Shown piece after piece: positions 1-7,633 of a stretch of DNA of 15,863 bases. The notes below the pieces were generated by a model. That model was not told the origin of the DNA, did no database searches, and saw nothing but the letters and a program-made list of their open reading frames with translations. Position 1 is the first letter of the stretch. Each line of letters starts with the position of its first letter. Both the position numbers and the translations under genes were made by a program. Location: positions 1-15,863 of the forward strand of contig CALMLJ010000333.1 in the NCBI GenBank assembly GCA_937868025.1. Direction: 5' to 3'. This stretch comes from an uncultured Acidimicrobiaceae bacterium. Its GTDB lineage: Bacteria; Actinomycetota; Acidimicrobiia; Acidimicrobiales; Microtrichaceae.

Positions 1-397
1 CCGTCGCGTCCCGTCGGGCGCCTCCGACCAGCGCTTCGGGGCCGGCCCAGCCCGCTCCCGCCACGGTCGCATCGGCGCGGTGGACCACGATCGTGCGCAC
101 CGCCGCCAGTCCGACGAGCAGCCGACGGTCGGCATCGTGTCCGCCCCCGACCGGCGCGGCGACGACCGCGTCGGCGCCGACCGCCACGACCTGGACCCGG
201 TGGGAGCGCCCGTGGCCGAGCACCAGCGTGACGGTCGACGAACGTTCCGCTGCGCCGACCAGGACGTCACGCATCGACGTCCGCCCGGCGTTGCGGTTCC
301 GGGCCGCTCGCAGTCGCCGACGATCGTCGGCGGCATCCGCCACTCGTGCCGCTGCCCCCGCCACATCGGAGGGGATGGCGTCGGGATCTCCAGACAT
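1..397 (-). CDS. Unrecognised protein, 5' part only (runs off the left edge)
   Basis: An open minus-strand frame begins at an ATG at 395-397 (MSGDPDAIPSDVAG...) and continues without a stop to the first base of the window, giving about 132 residues of an incomplete protein. Residues 10-45 are Ala/Arg/Asp-rich and probably helical. Residues about 50-100 alternate hydrophobic and polar residues with short Gly turns (TVTLVLGHGRSHRVQVVAVG, then DAVVAAP, then a second strand pair ending LAAVRTIVV). This pattern suggests a small beta-barrel of the Sm or PRC-barrel kind and resembles short uncharacterised actinobacterial proteins; the resemblance is by eye only. The gene is divergent from phoH, with only 36 nt between the two start codons, so they probably share a control region. 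I do not recognise a function. Codon use (G/C at third positions) matches the neighbours. Confidence 0.68.
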   Translation of the reverse strand, partial: MSGDPDAIPSDVAGAAARVADAADDRRRLRAARNRNAGRTSMRDVLVGAAERSSTVTLVLGHGRSHRVQVVAVGADAVVAAPVGGGHDADRRLLVGLAAVRTIVVHRADATVAGAGWAGPEALVGGARRDAT

Positions 398-400
398 CAC

Positions 401-406
401 TACACT
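401..406 (+). promoter_or_regulatory. Possible -10 box for the phoH operon
   Basis: TACACT fits the actinobacterial -10 pattern TANNNT and is the only AT-rich hexamer in the 36-nt gap between the divergent genes. It would place transcription start near 413, leaving a leader of about 20 nt before the phoH ATG at 434. No recognisable -35 box is seen; the -35 position falls inside the divergent gene. This is inference from position and motif. Confidence 0.3.
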
Positions 407-422
407 TTCGGCTCAGAGCGCC

Positions 423-428
423 GGTGAT
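423..428 (+). promoter_or_regulatory. Shine-Dalgarno site that favours ATG 434 as the phoH start
   Basis: GGTGAT matches part of the full anti-SD complement (AGGAGGTGATC) and lies 5 nt before the ATG at 434. The alternative in-frame TTG at 428 overlaps this motif, so the ATG is preferred. Confidence 0.5.
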
Positions 429-433
429 TGAAC

Positions 434-1489
434 ATGACTGAACACGAGCGATCCACATCGCCCACCACCATCGACCCCGGCGCGGTCTCGACCTCGGCCG
501 TCCCGAGCACCACGGTGCACGTCCCGGGCAACCATCTGATGACGCAGCTCCTCGGCTCGCGCGACGAGTGGCTCGACCGCGTCGAGGCCGCCTTCGTCGG
601 CACACGCATCGTGGCCCGCGGCAACGAGATCAACGTCGAGGGGCCCGACGCGATCGCCGTCGGCCGCATCTTCGAGGAGCTGGTGATCTTCGTCGAGGGC
701 GGCACGAAGCTCGATGAGGACCTCCTCCGCCGCACGATCGACATGGTCGCCGTCGACGAGCTGCCGTCCCAGCTGTTGGGCAGCGACGTCGTCCGGCTGG
801 CCCGTGGCGGTTCGGTCCGTCCCAAGACCGCCGGACAGCGCCGCTACATCGACGCCATCGCCGAGAACATCATCACGTTCGGCATCGGCCCCGCCGGTAC
901 CGGCAAGAGCTGGCTCGCCGTCGCGATGGCGACCCAGGCCCTGCAACGCAAGCAGGTCGAGCGCATCGTCCTCACCCGCCCGGCGGTCGAGGCCGGCGAG
1001 CGCCTCGGCTTCCTGCCCGGCGACCTGATGGCCAAGGTCGATCCCTACCTCCGGCCGTTGTACGACGCGTTCTACGACATGGTCGGCGCCGAAGGTGCGG
1101 CGAAGTTGCTCGAGCGGGGCACCGTCGAGGTCGCTCCGTTGGCGTTCATGCGTGGTCGAACGCTCAACCGCAGCTTCATCATCCTCGACGAGGCGCAGAA
1201 CACGACGCCCGAGCAGATGAAGATGTTCCTCACCCGCATCGGGTACGGCTCCAAGGCGGTCATCACCGGTGACACCACGCAGGTCGACGTTGCCGGCGGC
1301 CGCAGTGGTCTCGACAACCTCGAAGGCATCCTGCAGGGCATCGACGGGTTGTCGTTCGTCCGGCTCGGCAGTCGCGACGTCGTCCGCCACAAGATCGTGG
1401 CCGACATCGTGAACGCGTACGAGCGGTCATCGGCGGCGAGCTCGGGCGCGTCGGGCTCGTCAGGCGCTTCGTCGGGGAGCAGCGCCTGA
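434..1489 (+). CDS. phoH: PhoH family P-loop ATPase (PhoH-like / YbeZ)
   Basis: The predicted protein has 351 residues from ATG 434 (353 if TTG 428 is used). PhoH/YbeZ proteins are cytoplasmic ATPases, thought to act with YbeY in RNA processing and ribosome quality control. Residues about 25-110 form the KH-like N-terminal part (NHLMTQLLGSRDEWL, then RGNEINVEGP). The Walker A motif GPAGTGKS is at about 152-159, and the Walker B motif FIILDEAQN at about 248-256 is followed by TPEQMKMFLTRIG and a sensor-like VITGDTTQVD, all hallmarks of the family. The last 20 or so residues are almost only Ser, Gly and Ala and are probably disordered. It is the first gene of a four-gene operon; its TGA stop (1487-1489) shares one base with the ybeY ATG (TGATG), which implies translational coupling. 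The family assignment is firm. The exact cellular substrate is not known from sequence. Confidence 0.95.
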   Translation: MTEHERSTSPTTIDPGAVSTSAVPSTTVHVPGNHLMTQLLGSRDEWLDRVEAAFVGTRIVARGNEINVEGPDAIAVGRIFEELVIFVEGGTKLDEDLLRRTIDMVAVDELPSQLLGSDVVRLARGGSVRPKTAGQRRYIDAIAENIITFGIGPAGTGKSWLAVAMATQALQRKQVERIVLTRPAVEAGERLGFLPGDLMAKVDPYLRPLYDAFYDMVGAEGAAKLLERGTVEVAPLAFMRGRTLNRSFIILDEAQNTTPEQMKMFLTRIGYGSKAVITGDTTQVDVAGGRSGLDNLEGILQGIDGLSFVRLGSRDVVRHKIVADIVNAYERSSAASSGASGSSGASSGSSA

Positions 1490-1985
1490 TGGAGGGAGCG
1501 TCTCCGACGATCTCGGTGACCGTTCTCAACGAGACGTCCGCCGAGATCGATGCCGATCGCTGGGCCGAACTCGTCCGCGGTGTGCTCGAACGCGAGGGGG
1601 TCGAAGCCCCCGCCGAGACCGCCGTGGTCTTCGTCGACGACGTCGTGATGGCCGAGCTCAACGCCGAGCACATGGGCGGGTCCGGCCCGACCGACGTGCT
1701 GTCGTTCCCGATCGACGACGGTGCCGACGACGACCTGGCCGCCATCCCCGGCCAGGCCCGAATGGTCGGTGACATCGTGGTGTGCCCGACGGTCGCCGCC
1801 ACCAACGCGCCCGACCACGCCGGCGACCTCGACGACGAGATCGCACTCCTCCTCATCCACGGTTCGCTCCACCTCCTCGGCCACGACCATGCCGAGGTCG
1901 ACGAGCGGACGGAGATGTGGGCGGCCGAGCGCCGCCTCGTCGCCGAGTTGTGGGGCACCTTCCCTCGAGATCCCTGGCAGGAGAC

Positions 1986-1989
<4 letters not shown>
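1489..1989 (+). CDS. ybeY: Endoribonuclease YbeY (16S rRNA maturation)
   Basis: The product has 166 residues, normal for the family. YbeY is a zinc-dependent single-strand endoribonuclease that acts in 16S rRNA 3'-end maturation and 70S ribosome quality control. The signature metal site HGSLHLLGHDH is at residues 124-134, with the three conserved histidines present. Two other family motifs are visible: TDVLSFP near 67 and GDIVVCPTVA near 91. The start is fixed by the TGATG overlap with phoH and by GGGGAG at 1474-1479, 9 nt before the ATG. The 3' end overlaps the next gene by 4 nt (ATGA at 1986-1989). The phoH-ybeY pair is one of the most conserved gene pairs in bacteria, and the presence of era two genes downstream fits a shared role in small-subunit assembly. 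Confidence 0.96.
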
Positions 1990-3268
<1,279 letters not shown>

Positions 3269-3272
<4 letters not shown>

Positions 3273-4357
3273 GTCCCGACGAGCTCGGCCCGACGCCCAC
3301 CGGTGGGCCCCCGATGTTCGACGACGACCTCGTCGACGAGTTCGACGACATCGACGAGGAGGACGAGGCCGACGGTGCCGTCCGTTACCTCTCGGTCGAG
3401 GAGTTCCTCGCCGGCTCGTCGGAGCCCGAGGTGCCCGAGGGGTTCCGATCGGGCTTCGTGTCCCTGGTCGGTCGCCCCAACGTCGGCAAGTCGACGCTGC
3501 TCAACCGCATCCTCGGCCACAAGGTCTCGATCGTCTCCGACAAGCCGCAGACCACACGTCACCAGATCCGCGGCGTCCTCAACCGGCCGGCGACCCAGAT
3601 CGTCTTCGTCGACACGCCCGGCATCCACAAGCCCCGCACGCTCATGGGAGAACGCCTGAACGAGGCGGCCATCGGCGCCGCGAAGGGCGTCGATGTCGTG
3701 TGTCTGCTGGTCGATGCGACGGCGCCCGTCGGCCGCGGTGACGCGTGGGTCGCCGAGCGGGTCCCCGACGACGCCATCGTCATCGTCAACAAGGTCGACC
3801 TGGTCTCCAAGGAACAGGTCATGAAGCAGCTGCTGCGGACGACCGACTTCGGGCAGTTCGGCGAGTCGAACGCCGGCGACGCGTCCTCGGGCCCGACCGG
3901 CCTCGATCTCGTGCGCGAGGTCGGCGCGGGGGCCCGGGAGTACTTCCCCGTGTCGGCGGCAACGGGCGAGGGCGTCGAGGCGTTGGTCGAGCACCTGATC
4001 TCCCGCTTGCCCGAAGGCCCCAAGTGGTACCCCGACGACATGGTGACCGACGTCGAGGATGCGTTCTGGGTGGCCGAGCTGGTTCGCGAAAAGCTGCTGG
4101 CGGTGACCCACGACGAGTTGCCGCACTCGATCGCCTGCCGGGTGACCGAGTGGGAATGGCCCCGGGTTCGCGTCGAGATCCTCGTCGAACGCGAGTCCCA
4201 GAAGGGCATCGTGATCGGCAAGAAGGGCGCCGTTCTCAAGCAGGCGGGCATCGCCACCCGGGCCGAGATGCCGCCGGGGGCGTTCCTCGAGCTGCACGTC
4301 AAGGTCGACAAGGACTGGCAGCGTCGTCCCAAGGCACTCGATCGTCTCGGCTACTGA
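3269..4357 (+). CDS. era: GTPase Era, 16S rRNA-binding, with an acidic N-terminal extension
   Basis: Era is a GTPase that binds the 3' end of 16S rRNA through a KH domain and checks 30S assembly. All G motifs are present: G1 GRPNVGKS (68-75), G2 region QTTRHQIRG, G3 DTPG (115-118), G4 NKVD (174-177) and G5 SA (229-230). The C-terminal KH domain carries ESQKGIVIGKKG (about 309-320). At 362 residues it is about 60 longer than E. coli Era. The excess is an acidic head before the GTPase fold (Asp/Glu-rich at about 18-35) and an insert of roughly 20-30 residues between G4 and G5 (about 190-222, Gly/Ser/Asp-rich). The start overlaps the preceding stop (ATGA, 3269-3272), supporting the long form; an in-frame ATG at 3314 (residue 16) would only shorten the head. 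It is the last gene of the operon, and its stop lies inside a palindrome shared with the converging gene. Confidence 0.96.
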
Positions 4358-4367
4358 ACCGGTTCAG
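4354..4367. repeat. 14-nt perfect palindrome spanning both convergent stop codons
   Basis: CTGAACCGGTTCAG reads the same on both strands. It contains the era stop TGA (4355-4357) and, in mirror position, the TGA of the minus-strand DUF454 gene (4366-4364). As RNA it could form only a 5-bp stem with a CCGG loop, and no T-tract follows, so it would be at best a weak bidirectional terminator. Confidence 0.6.
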
Positions 4368-4780
4368 GCGAGGTCGGCGTCGGGTTTCGTCGGGACCCGG
4401 GTGAGGATGTACCAGGTGCCGACGAGTCCGAGGGCGATGACCGCGAGTGCGATCGCCCATCGTTCCCGGAGGACCACGGCGCTCACGGCGATCGCCGCCC
4501 ACATCGTCGAGATGGCGATGACCTTGATGCGCCTCGGCATGCCGAGGCCGGCGCGGTGGTCGCGAACCATGGGGCCGATCGTGGGGAGGTCGAGGACCCA
4601 CTGCTCGAACCGGGGACTCGACTTGCCGAAGCAGTAGGCGGCCACGATGAAGAAGACGGTCGTCGGCAGCCCGGGCACGACGATGCCGACACCACCGACG
4701 CCCACGGCGACCCAGCCGCCGGCGAACCACCCGGCGCGGAGCAGCCCGCGGCTGCCGGACGCGACCGGCCCTCGGTTCAT
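4364..4780 (-). CDS. DUF454 (YbaN family) inner membrane protein
   Basis: The product has 138 residues from the ATG at 4778-4780. The family core is easy to see: hydrophobic segment 15-34 ending in VVPGLPTTVFF (about 34-44), a second hydrophobic part with AAYCFGKSSPRFEQWVL (47-63), then the PTIGPMVRDHR stretch (66-76) and two more membrane segments (about 86-104 and 108-126). DUF454/YbaN proteins are small membrane proteins of unknown function. The gene starts 7 nt after the stop of the upstream CPxPH gene, so the two are probably co-transcribed. A longer in-frame reading to 4969 overlaps that gene and is not used. It converges on era with only 6 nt between the two stop codons. Confidence 0.85.
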   Translation of the reverse strand: MNRGPVASGSRGLLRAGWFAGGWVAVGVGGVGIVVPGLPTTVFFIVAAYCFGKSSPRFEQWVLDLPTIGPMVRDHRAGLGMPRRIKVIAISTMWAAIAVSAVVLRERWAIALAVIALGLVGTWYILTRVPTKPDADLA

Positions 4781-4787
4781 GCCCCGG

Positions 4788-5300
4788 TCACTGCACCAGG
4801 TGGACGATGTCCTGCACGAGCAGGACGGTGAGCAGCGTGATGACGCTGAGGGCGGCCGCCGAGAAGTACCAGCGCCACTTGTGATCGACGGCGAAGAAGC
4901 GCCGGATCGTGAACACGTCGCACACCATTGCGATGACGCCGATGATGATGCCGAGGATCGGGCCGACACCCTTGGCGAAGCTCACCGCCGGCAGCACGAA
5001 CGGGAACACCACATACGTGAGGGTGCAACGTGTCGCCGAGATCAGCATCGACTTCTGGAACGCGGCGAGCGCCGCGTTCTCGGTGACGCCGGCGGGGCGC
5101 TCCTTGATGCGGAGCACCTTGCGGACGACCTCGTCGGCCTTCGACCGCTGCGGAGCGGGGCGGGTGGCTCCGGCGTCGTGGGGGAACGGGCAGACACCCT
5201 CGGGCGCCAGCTTCGTGAGGCCGTGCGGGACGGGGCAACCGGCTGCGGCCGGCGCCGGTCCGGGTGCGGCCGCCGTCTGTTCGATCAGCTCGGATGACAC
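4788..5300 (-). CDS. Membrane protein with two N-terminal CPxPH motifs, function unknown
   Basis: The product has 170 residues from a GTG start at 5300. Residues 1-55 are Ala/Pro-rich, probably disordered and cytoplasmic, and carry two near-identical motifs, GCPVPHG (21-27) and VCPFPHD (36-42). Cys-Pro pairs followed by His resemble heme-regulatory (CP) motifs and the CP..H heads of some heme proteins such as KatG; this is a resemblance only. A basic segment (51-68) leads to three hydrophobic stretches at about 92-110, 112-128 and 146-164, suggesting three membrane passes. The start is supported by a TAGACT box 6 nt upstream, which suggests leaderless translation. It lies 52 nt downstream of the amidase gene on the same strand and 7 nt upstream of the DUF454 gene. 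I recognise no named family. Confidence 0.75.
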   Translation of the reverse strand: MSSELIEQTAAAPGPAPAAAGCPVPHGLTKLAPEGVCPFPHDAGATRPAPQRSKADEVVRKVLRIKERPAGVTENAALAAFQKSMLISATRCTLTYVVFPFVLPAVSFAKGVGPILGIIIGVIAMVCDVFTIRRFFAVDHKWRWYFSAAALSVITLLTVLLVQDIVHLVQ

Positions 5301-5306
5301 GGGTGC

Positions 5307-5337
5307 AGTCTACGACCAGGCCGGGATCGCCAGCGAT
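5307..5337 (-). promoter_or_regulatory. Likely leaderless promoter of the CPxPH gene, with an inverted repeat at the -35 position
   Basis: On the minus strand TAGACT (5312-5307) lies exactly 6 nt before the GTG start at 5300, placing transcription start at or next to the first base of the start codon. No TTGACA-like box is present, but a 12-nt inverted repeat, ATCGC-CA-GCGAT (5326-5337), is centred where a -35 box would be and could be an operator. Inference from motif and spacing. Confidence 0.42.
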
Positions 5338-5352
5338 TCGGGTGCGGAACGG

Positions 5353-6870
5353 TCAGGATCGTCCGGCGGCGGCCGTGATCGGCCACGGCAGCTCGCGCTC
5401 AGCGGCGAGGCCGACGTCGAAGAGGAGGTCGTCGGCGTGATGGCGTGCCAGCACCTGCATGCCGACGGGAAGCCCGTCGACGAGGCCCGCCGGGATCGAC
5501 ACCGCGGGGTTGCCGTAGATGTTCGACATGATGGTGAGGCCGCCCATCTCGAGCATCTCGGGCACCTTGGCGGTCACCTTCGCGAGGACGGCGGCGGGCA
5601 GGTTGGGCGCCGCACTGCCGGCGGCGCGGATGGCGCCGAGTGCACCGCGCATGCCGAGGCGGGCCGGCCGGCTCGACATGGCCTTGTCGGCGAGCGGGGG
5701 GAGCGGCTTGCTCATCTCGGCGGTGGCGGGGAAGGCCGGGCCGGGGTTGGTGGCGCCGATGACGAGGTCGACCTGGTCGAACACGTCGGCCATGGCACGG
5801 TTGAGCAGGAGGCGCTTGTGCTCGGCGACACCGGCCGTGCGGAGGTTGTAGAACGCAGCGCTGATGCGCAGGCCGTCCTCGACCGACTGGGTGAGGTCGC
5901 CGGCGCACGCGGGCCAGAGGTCGCCGAGTTCGGCGAGCAACGTGGACGTGTTGCCCATCATCCACTCGGCCGTGATGTTCGGCACGGCGAAGTCGAGGTC
6001 GACCTCCTTCATGCCGGTGGCCTCGATGAGGGCCGCTGCGTGTTCGCGGATGCGCTGCTCGACGCCGTCCTCGAGGGTGACTCCGCCGAGCCCGGGCACC
6101 ACGGCCACCTTGAGACCGGCCAGGTCGTGGTTGCCCAGGCCGGCTTCCCAGCCGCCGGGGGAGGTGATGCTCAGCGGATCGATCGGGTGAGGACCGGCGC
6201 AGACATCGAAGAAGCGGGCGGCGTCGCGCACCGAGCGCGACAGGCACCCCTGGACCGCCGTGTTGGGGCGGGAGAAGGCGGACGGCCCGCGAGGGATACG
6301 ACCGAACGTGCCCTTCATGCCGAAGAGCCCGGTGTAGCCGGCGGGGATGCGGATCGAGCCGCCACCGTCGGAGCCGGTGGCGATCGTGACGAGCCCACCG
6401 GCGACCGCCGACGAGCTGCCGGCGGAGGAGCCGCCGACGGTACGACCGTGCCGCCACGGGTTGTGAGTCACGCCGTTGAGCTTCGTGACGCTCACGTTGA
6501 GGCCGCCGAACTCACTGGCGGTCGTCAGACCGACGAGCACGGCGCCGCCGACGTCGCGGAGCCGTTCGACGTTGGGCGACGTGGTGGTGGCGATGCGGTC
6601 CTTGAAGACGAGCGACGCATCGGTGTCGGGCCACCCGGCGACGGCGTCGAGCTCTTTGACGCCGGCAGGCACGCCGCCGAACGGCAGGCTGACGTCGGCT
6701 CGGTCGGCAGCGGCGAGGGCACGCTCGGGGTCGACATGGCTGAACGCGTTGAGATCGCTGGCGTCGATCGCCGCCAGGGTTGCCTCGAGTTCTTCCCGGG
6801 GCGAGCGCTCGCCCTTGCGGAAGGCCTCGACGAGGGAGGAGGCGTCACCTTGCCACGGAGCGTCAGTCAT
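5353..6870 (-). CDS. Amidase-signature family enzyme
   Basis: The product has 505 residues, typical for the amidase signature family (hydrolysis of amide bonds by a Ser-cisSer-Lys triad). The triad can be placed: Lys72 in GVPAGVKELD, cis-Ser148 in VGGSSAGSSSAVAGG, and nucleophile Ser172 in GSDGGGSIRIPAGYTGLFGMKG. The 24-residue spacing between the two serines equals that of FAAH (S217/S241). The C-terminal part ends with the usual NPAVSIPAGLVDGLPVGMQV stretch. The substrate cannot be deduced. It is unlikely to be GatA, because gatB and gatC are not nearby and the sequence is that of a general amidase. The ATG at 6868-6870 is the first plausible start and abuts an inverted repeat. In Mycobacterium tuberculosis the amidase gene amiA2 also lies between era and recO on the opposite strand, so this placement may be old. 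Confidence 0.92.
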   Translation of the reverse strand: MTDAPWQGDASSLVEAFRKGERSPREELEATLAAIDASDLNAFSHVDPERALAAADRADVSLPFGGVPAGVKELDAVAGWPDTDASLVFKDRIATTTSPNVERLRDVGGAVLVGLTTASEFGGLNVSVTKLNGVTHNPWRHGRTVGGSSAGSSSAVAGGLVTIATGSDGGGSIRIPAGYTGLFGMKGTFGRIPRGPSAFSRPNTAVQGCLSRSVRDAARFFDVCAGPHPIDPLSITSPGGWEAGLGNHDLAGLKVAVVPGLGGVTLEDGVEQRIREHAAALIEATGMKEVDLDFAVPNITAEWMMGNTSTLLAELGDLWPACAGDLTQSVEDGLRISAAFYNLRTAGVAEHKRLLLNRAMADVFDQVDLVIGATNPGPAFPATAEMSKPLPPLADKAMSSRPARLGMRGALGAIRAAGSAAPNLPAAVLAKVTAKVPEMLEMGGLTIMSNIYGNPAVSIPAGLVDGLPVGMQVLARHHADDLLFDVGLAAERELPWPITAAAGRS

Positions 6871-6885
6871 GAGAACGATCTTCTC
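6871..6885 (-). promoter_or_regulatory. Inverted repeat directly before the amidase start codon
   Basis: GAGAA-CGATC-TTCTC (5-bp arms, 5-nt spacer) ends at the base before the amidase ATG. No good Shine-Dalgarno site is present at the normal distance; GGAG on the minus strand is 16 nt upstream. It could be an operator or a small hairpin that hides the start, or it could be chance. Confidence 0.25.
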
Positions 6886-6893
6886 ACTCCGCG

Positions 6894-6921
6894 GCCGAGC
6901 CGCCCAAACGGGCGGCTCGGC
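6894..6921 (-). terminator. Strong hairpin after the secreted-protein gene
   Basis: A perfect 12-bp stem (GCCGAGCCGCCC with GGGCGGCTCGGC) encloses the 4-nt loop AAAC. It lies 37 nt beyond the stop of the secreted-protein gene and 23 nt before the amidase start, both on the minus strand. No T-tract follows, as is common in high-GC actinobacteria. It probably terminates or attenuates read-through into the amidase gene. Confidence 0.7.
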
Positions 6922-6958
6922 GGGACCTGGGCGATGTGGATGGGCGGGTCGGCGCCGG

Positions 6959-7540
6959 TCAGGGCGCCGAAGCGGCCACCTTGGGTGTCAGGTAGGCCTT
7001 GCTACGGGGCATGGTCGAACGGATCGTGCCCCGGTAGTCGACCACATTGCACATGAGGTCGAGCGAGGTCACGGTTGCGGTGATCGTGACCGTCTCGTTC
7101 TCGGCCTGGACCCAGCCGAACTTCTTCGCCGGGATGATGAGCGGCACATCCACACCGACGGTCGACGTGACCGATGTGGCGACATCGATCCCCGTGGAGG
7201 CTCGCACAGCGGCCACGAGCCCGCTGGCCTCGACCTCGACGCTGGCGTTGACGGAGATCTGCTTCGACTTCGCCCGGTCGACCCGCACCTGGGTCCGGAT
7301 CGAGGAGCTGTACGGATTGCGGATCGCCTGGCTGACCTGGCCGAGGTTCTGGGTCTGGCGGCTGACGACCCGGATGTTGGAGTACGTGTGCTTGTGGAGA
7401 TGCCACGGGTAGGGCTTGCACGGCGCCTTGCGGCTGTCGGTGGTCTGGGCCGACGCCGTGGTTGCGTCGAGACCGACGACCGGGCCGGCGAGGGTGGCGG
7501 TGAGGACGGTGGCGGCGATGAGGCGGGTGAGCTGGTTCAT
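6959..7540 (-). CDS. Small secreted beta-rich protein, function unknown
   Basis: The product has 193 residues. The N-terminus is a clear Sec signal peptide: MNQLTRLIAATVLTATLAGP with a cleavage site after ASA (about residue 31). The mature protein has two cysteines (41 and 164), which may form a disulfide, and a His-rich spot WHLHKHTY (46-53). From about 80 to 160 it alternates Val/Ile with Ser/Thr (ISVNASVEVEASG, then GIDVATSVTSTVGVDVP, then ETVTITATV), the pattern of long amphipathic beta strands. By eye this resembles small secreted actinobacterial proteins of unknown function and, more loosely, the strand-rich part of aerolysin-type proteins; the latter is speculation. The ATG start has a strong AAGGAG (7553-7548) 7 nt upstream. 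A 12-bp hairpin follows the gene. Three 11-bp-spaced repeats lie upstream, suggesting regulated expression. There is no membrane anchor or sortase signal. Confidence 0.85.
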   Translation of the reverse strand: MNQLTRLIAATVLTATLAGPVVGLDATTASAQTTDSRKAPCKPYPWHLHKHTYSNIRVVSRQTQNLGQVSQAIRNPYSSSIRTQVRVDRAKSKQISVNASVEVEASGLVAAVRASTGIDVATSVTSTVGVDVPLIIPAKKFGWVQAENETVTITATVTSLDLMCNVVDYRGTIRSTMPRSKAYLTPKVAASAP

Positions 7541-7606
7541 GGGACGACTCCTTGGGTGAGGTGTCGACGGTGGTTCCGTTCGACAACCTCATCTTCCGGT
7601 GGGTCC

Positions 7607-7633
7607 CTTCAGTGCTCCTTCAAGGCTGCTTCA
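7607..7633 (-). promoter_or_regulatory. Three direct repeats at exact 11-bp spacing (possible response-regulator site)
   Basis: On the minus strand TGAAG occurs three times with starts at 7633, 7622 and 7611, exactly 11 bp apart. The full units are TGAAGCAGCCT, TGAAGGAGCAC and TGAAGGGACCC; neighbouring units match at 8 of 11 positions. The first unit includes the stop codon of the helicase gene. The array ends about 65 nt upstream of the start of the secreted-protein gene. Direct repeats at 11-bp spacing are the typical binding layout for OmpR/PhoB-family response regulators, including PhoP in Streptomyces. The operator role is inference. Confidence 0.4.

Noticed and set aside
428..433. TTG start two codons upstream for phoH
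   Set aside because: The GGTGAT Shine-Dalgarno site overlaps this TTG and is at the right distance for ATG 434.
5353..6870. GatA (Glu-tRNA amidotransferase subunit) as identity of the amidase
   Set aside because: No gatB or gatC is near, and the sequence around the triad looks like a general amidase.
4909..7056. 715-residue plus-strand open frame
   Set aside because: It is antisense to the CPxPH gene and the amidase, whose catalytic triad is intact. The translation has no recognisable domain.
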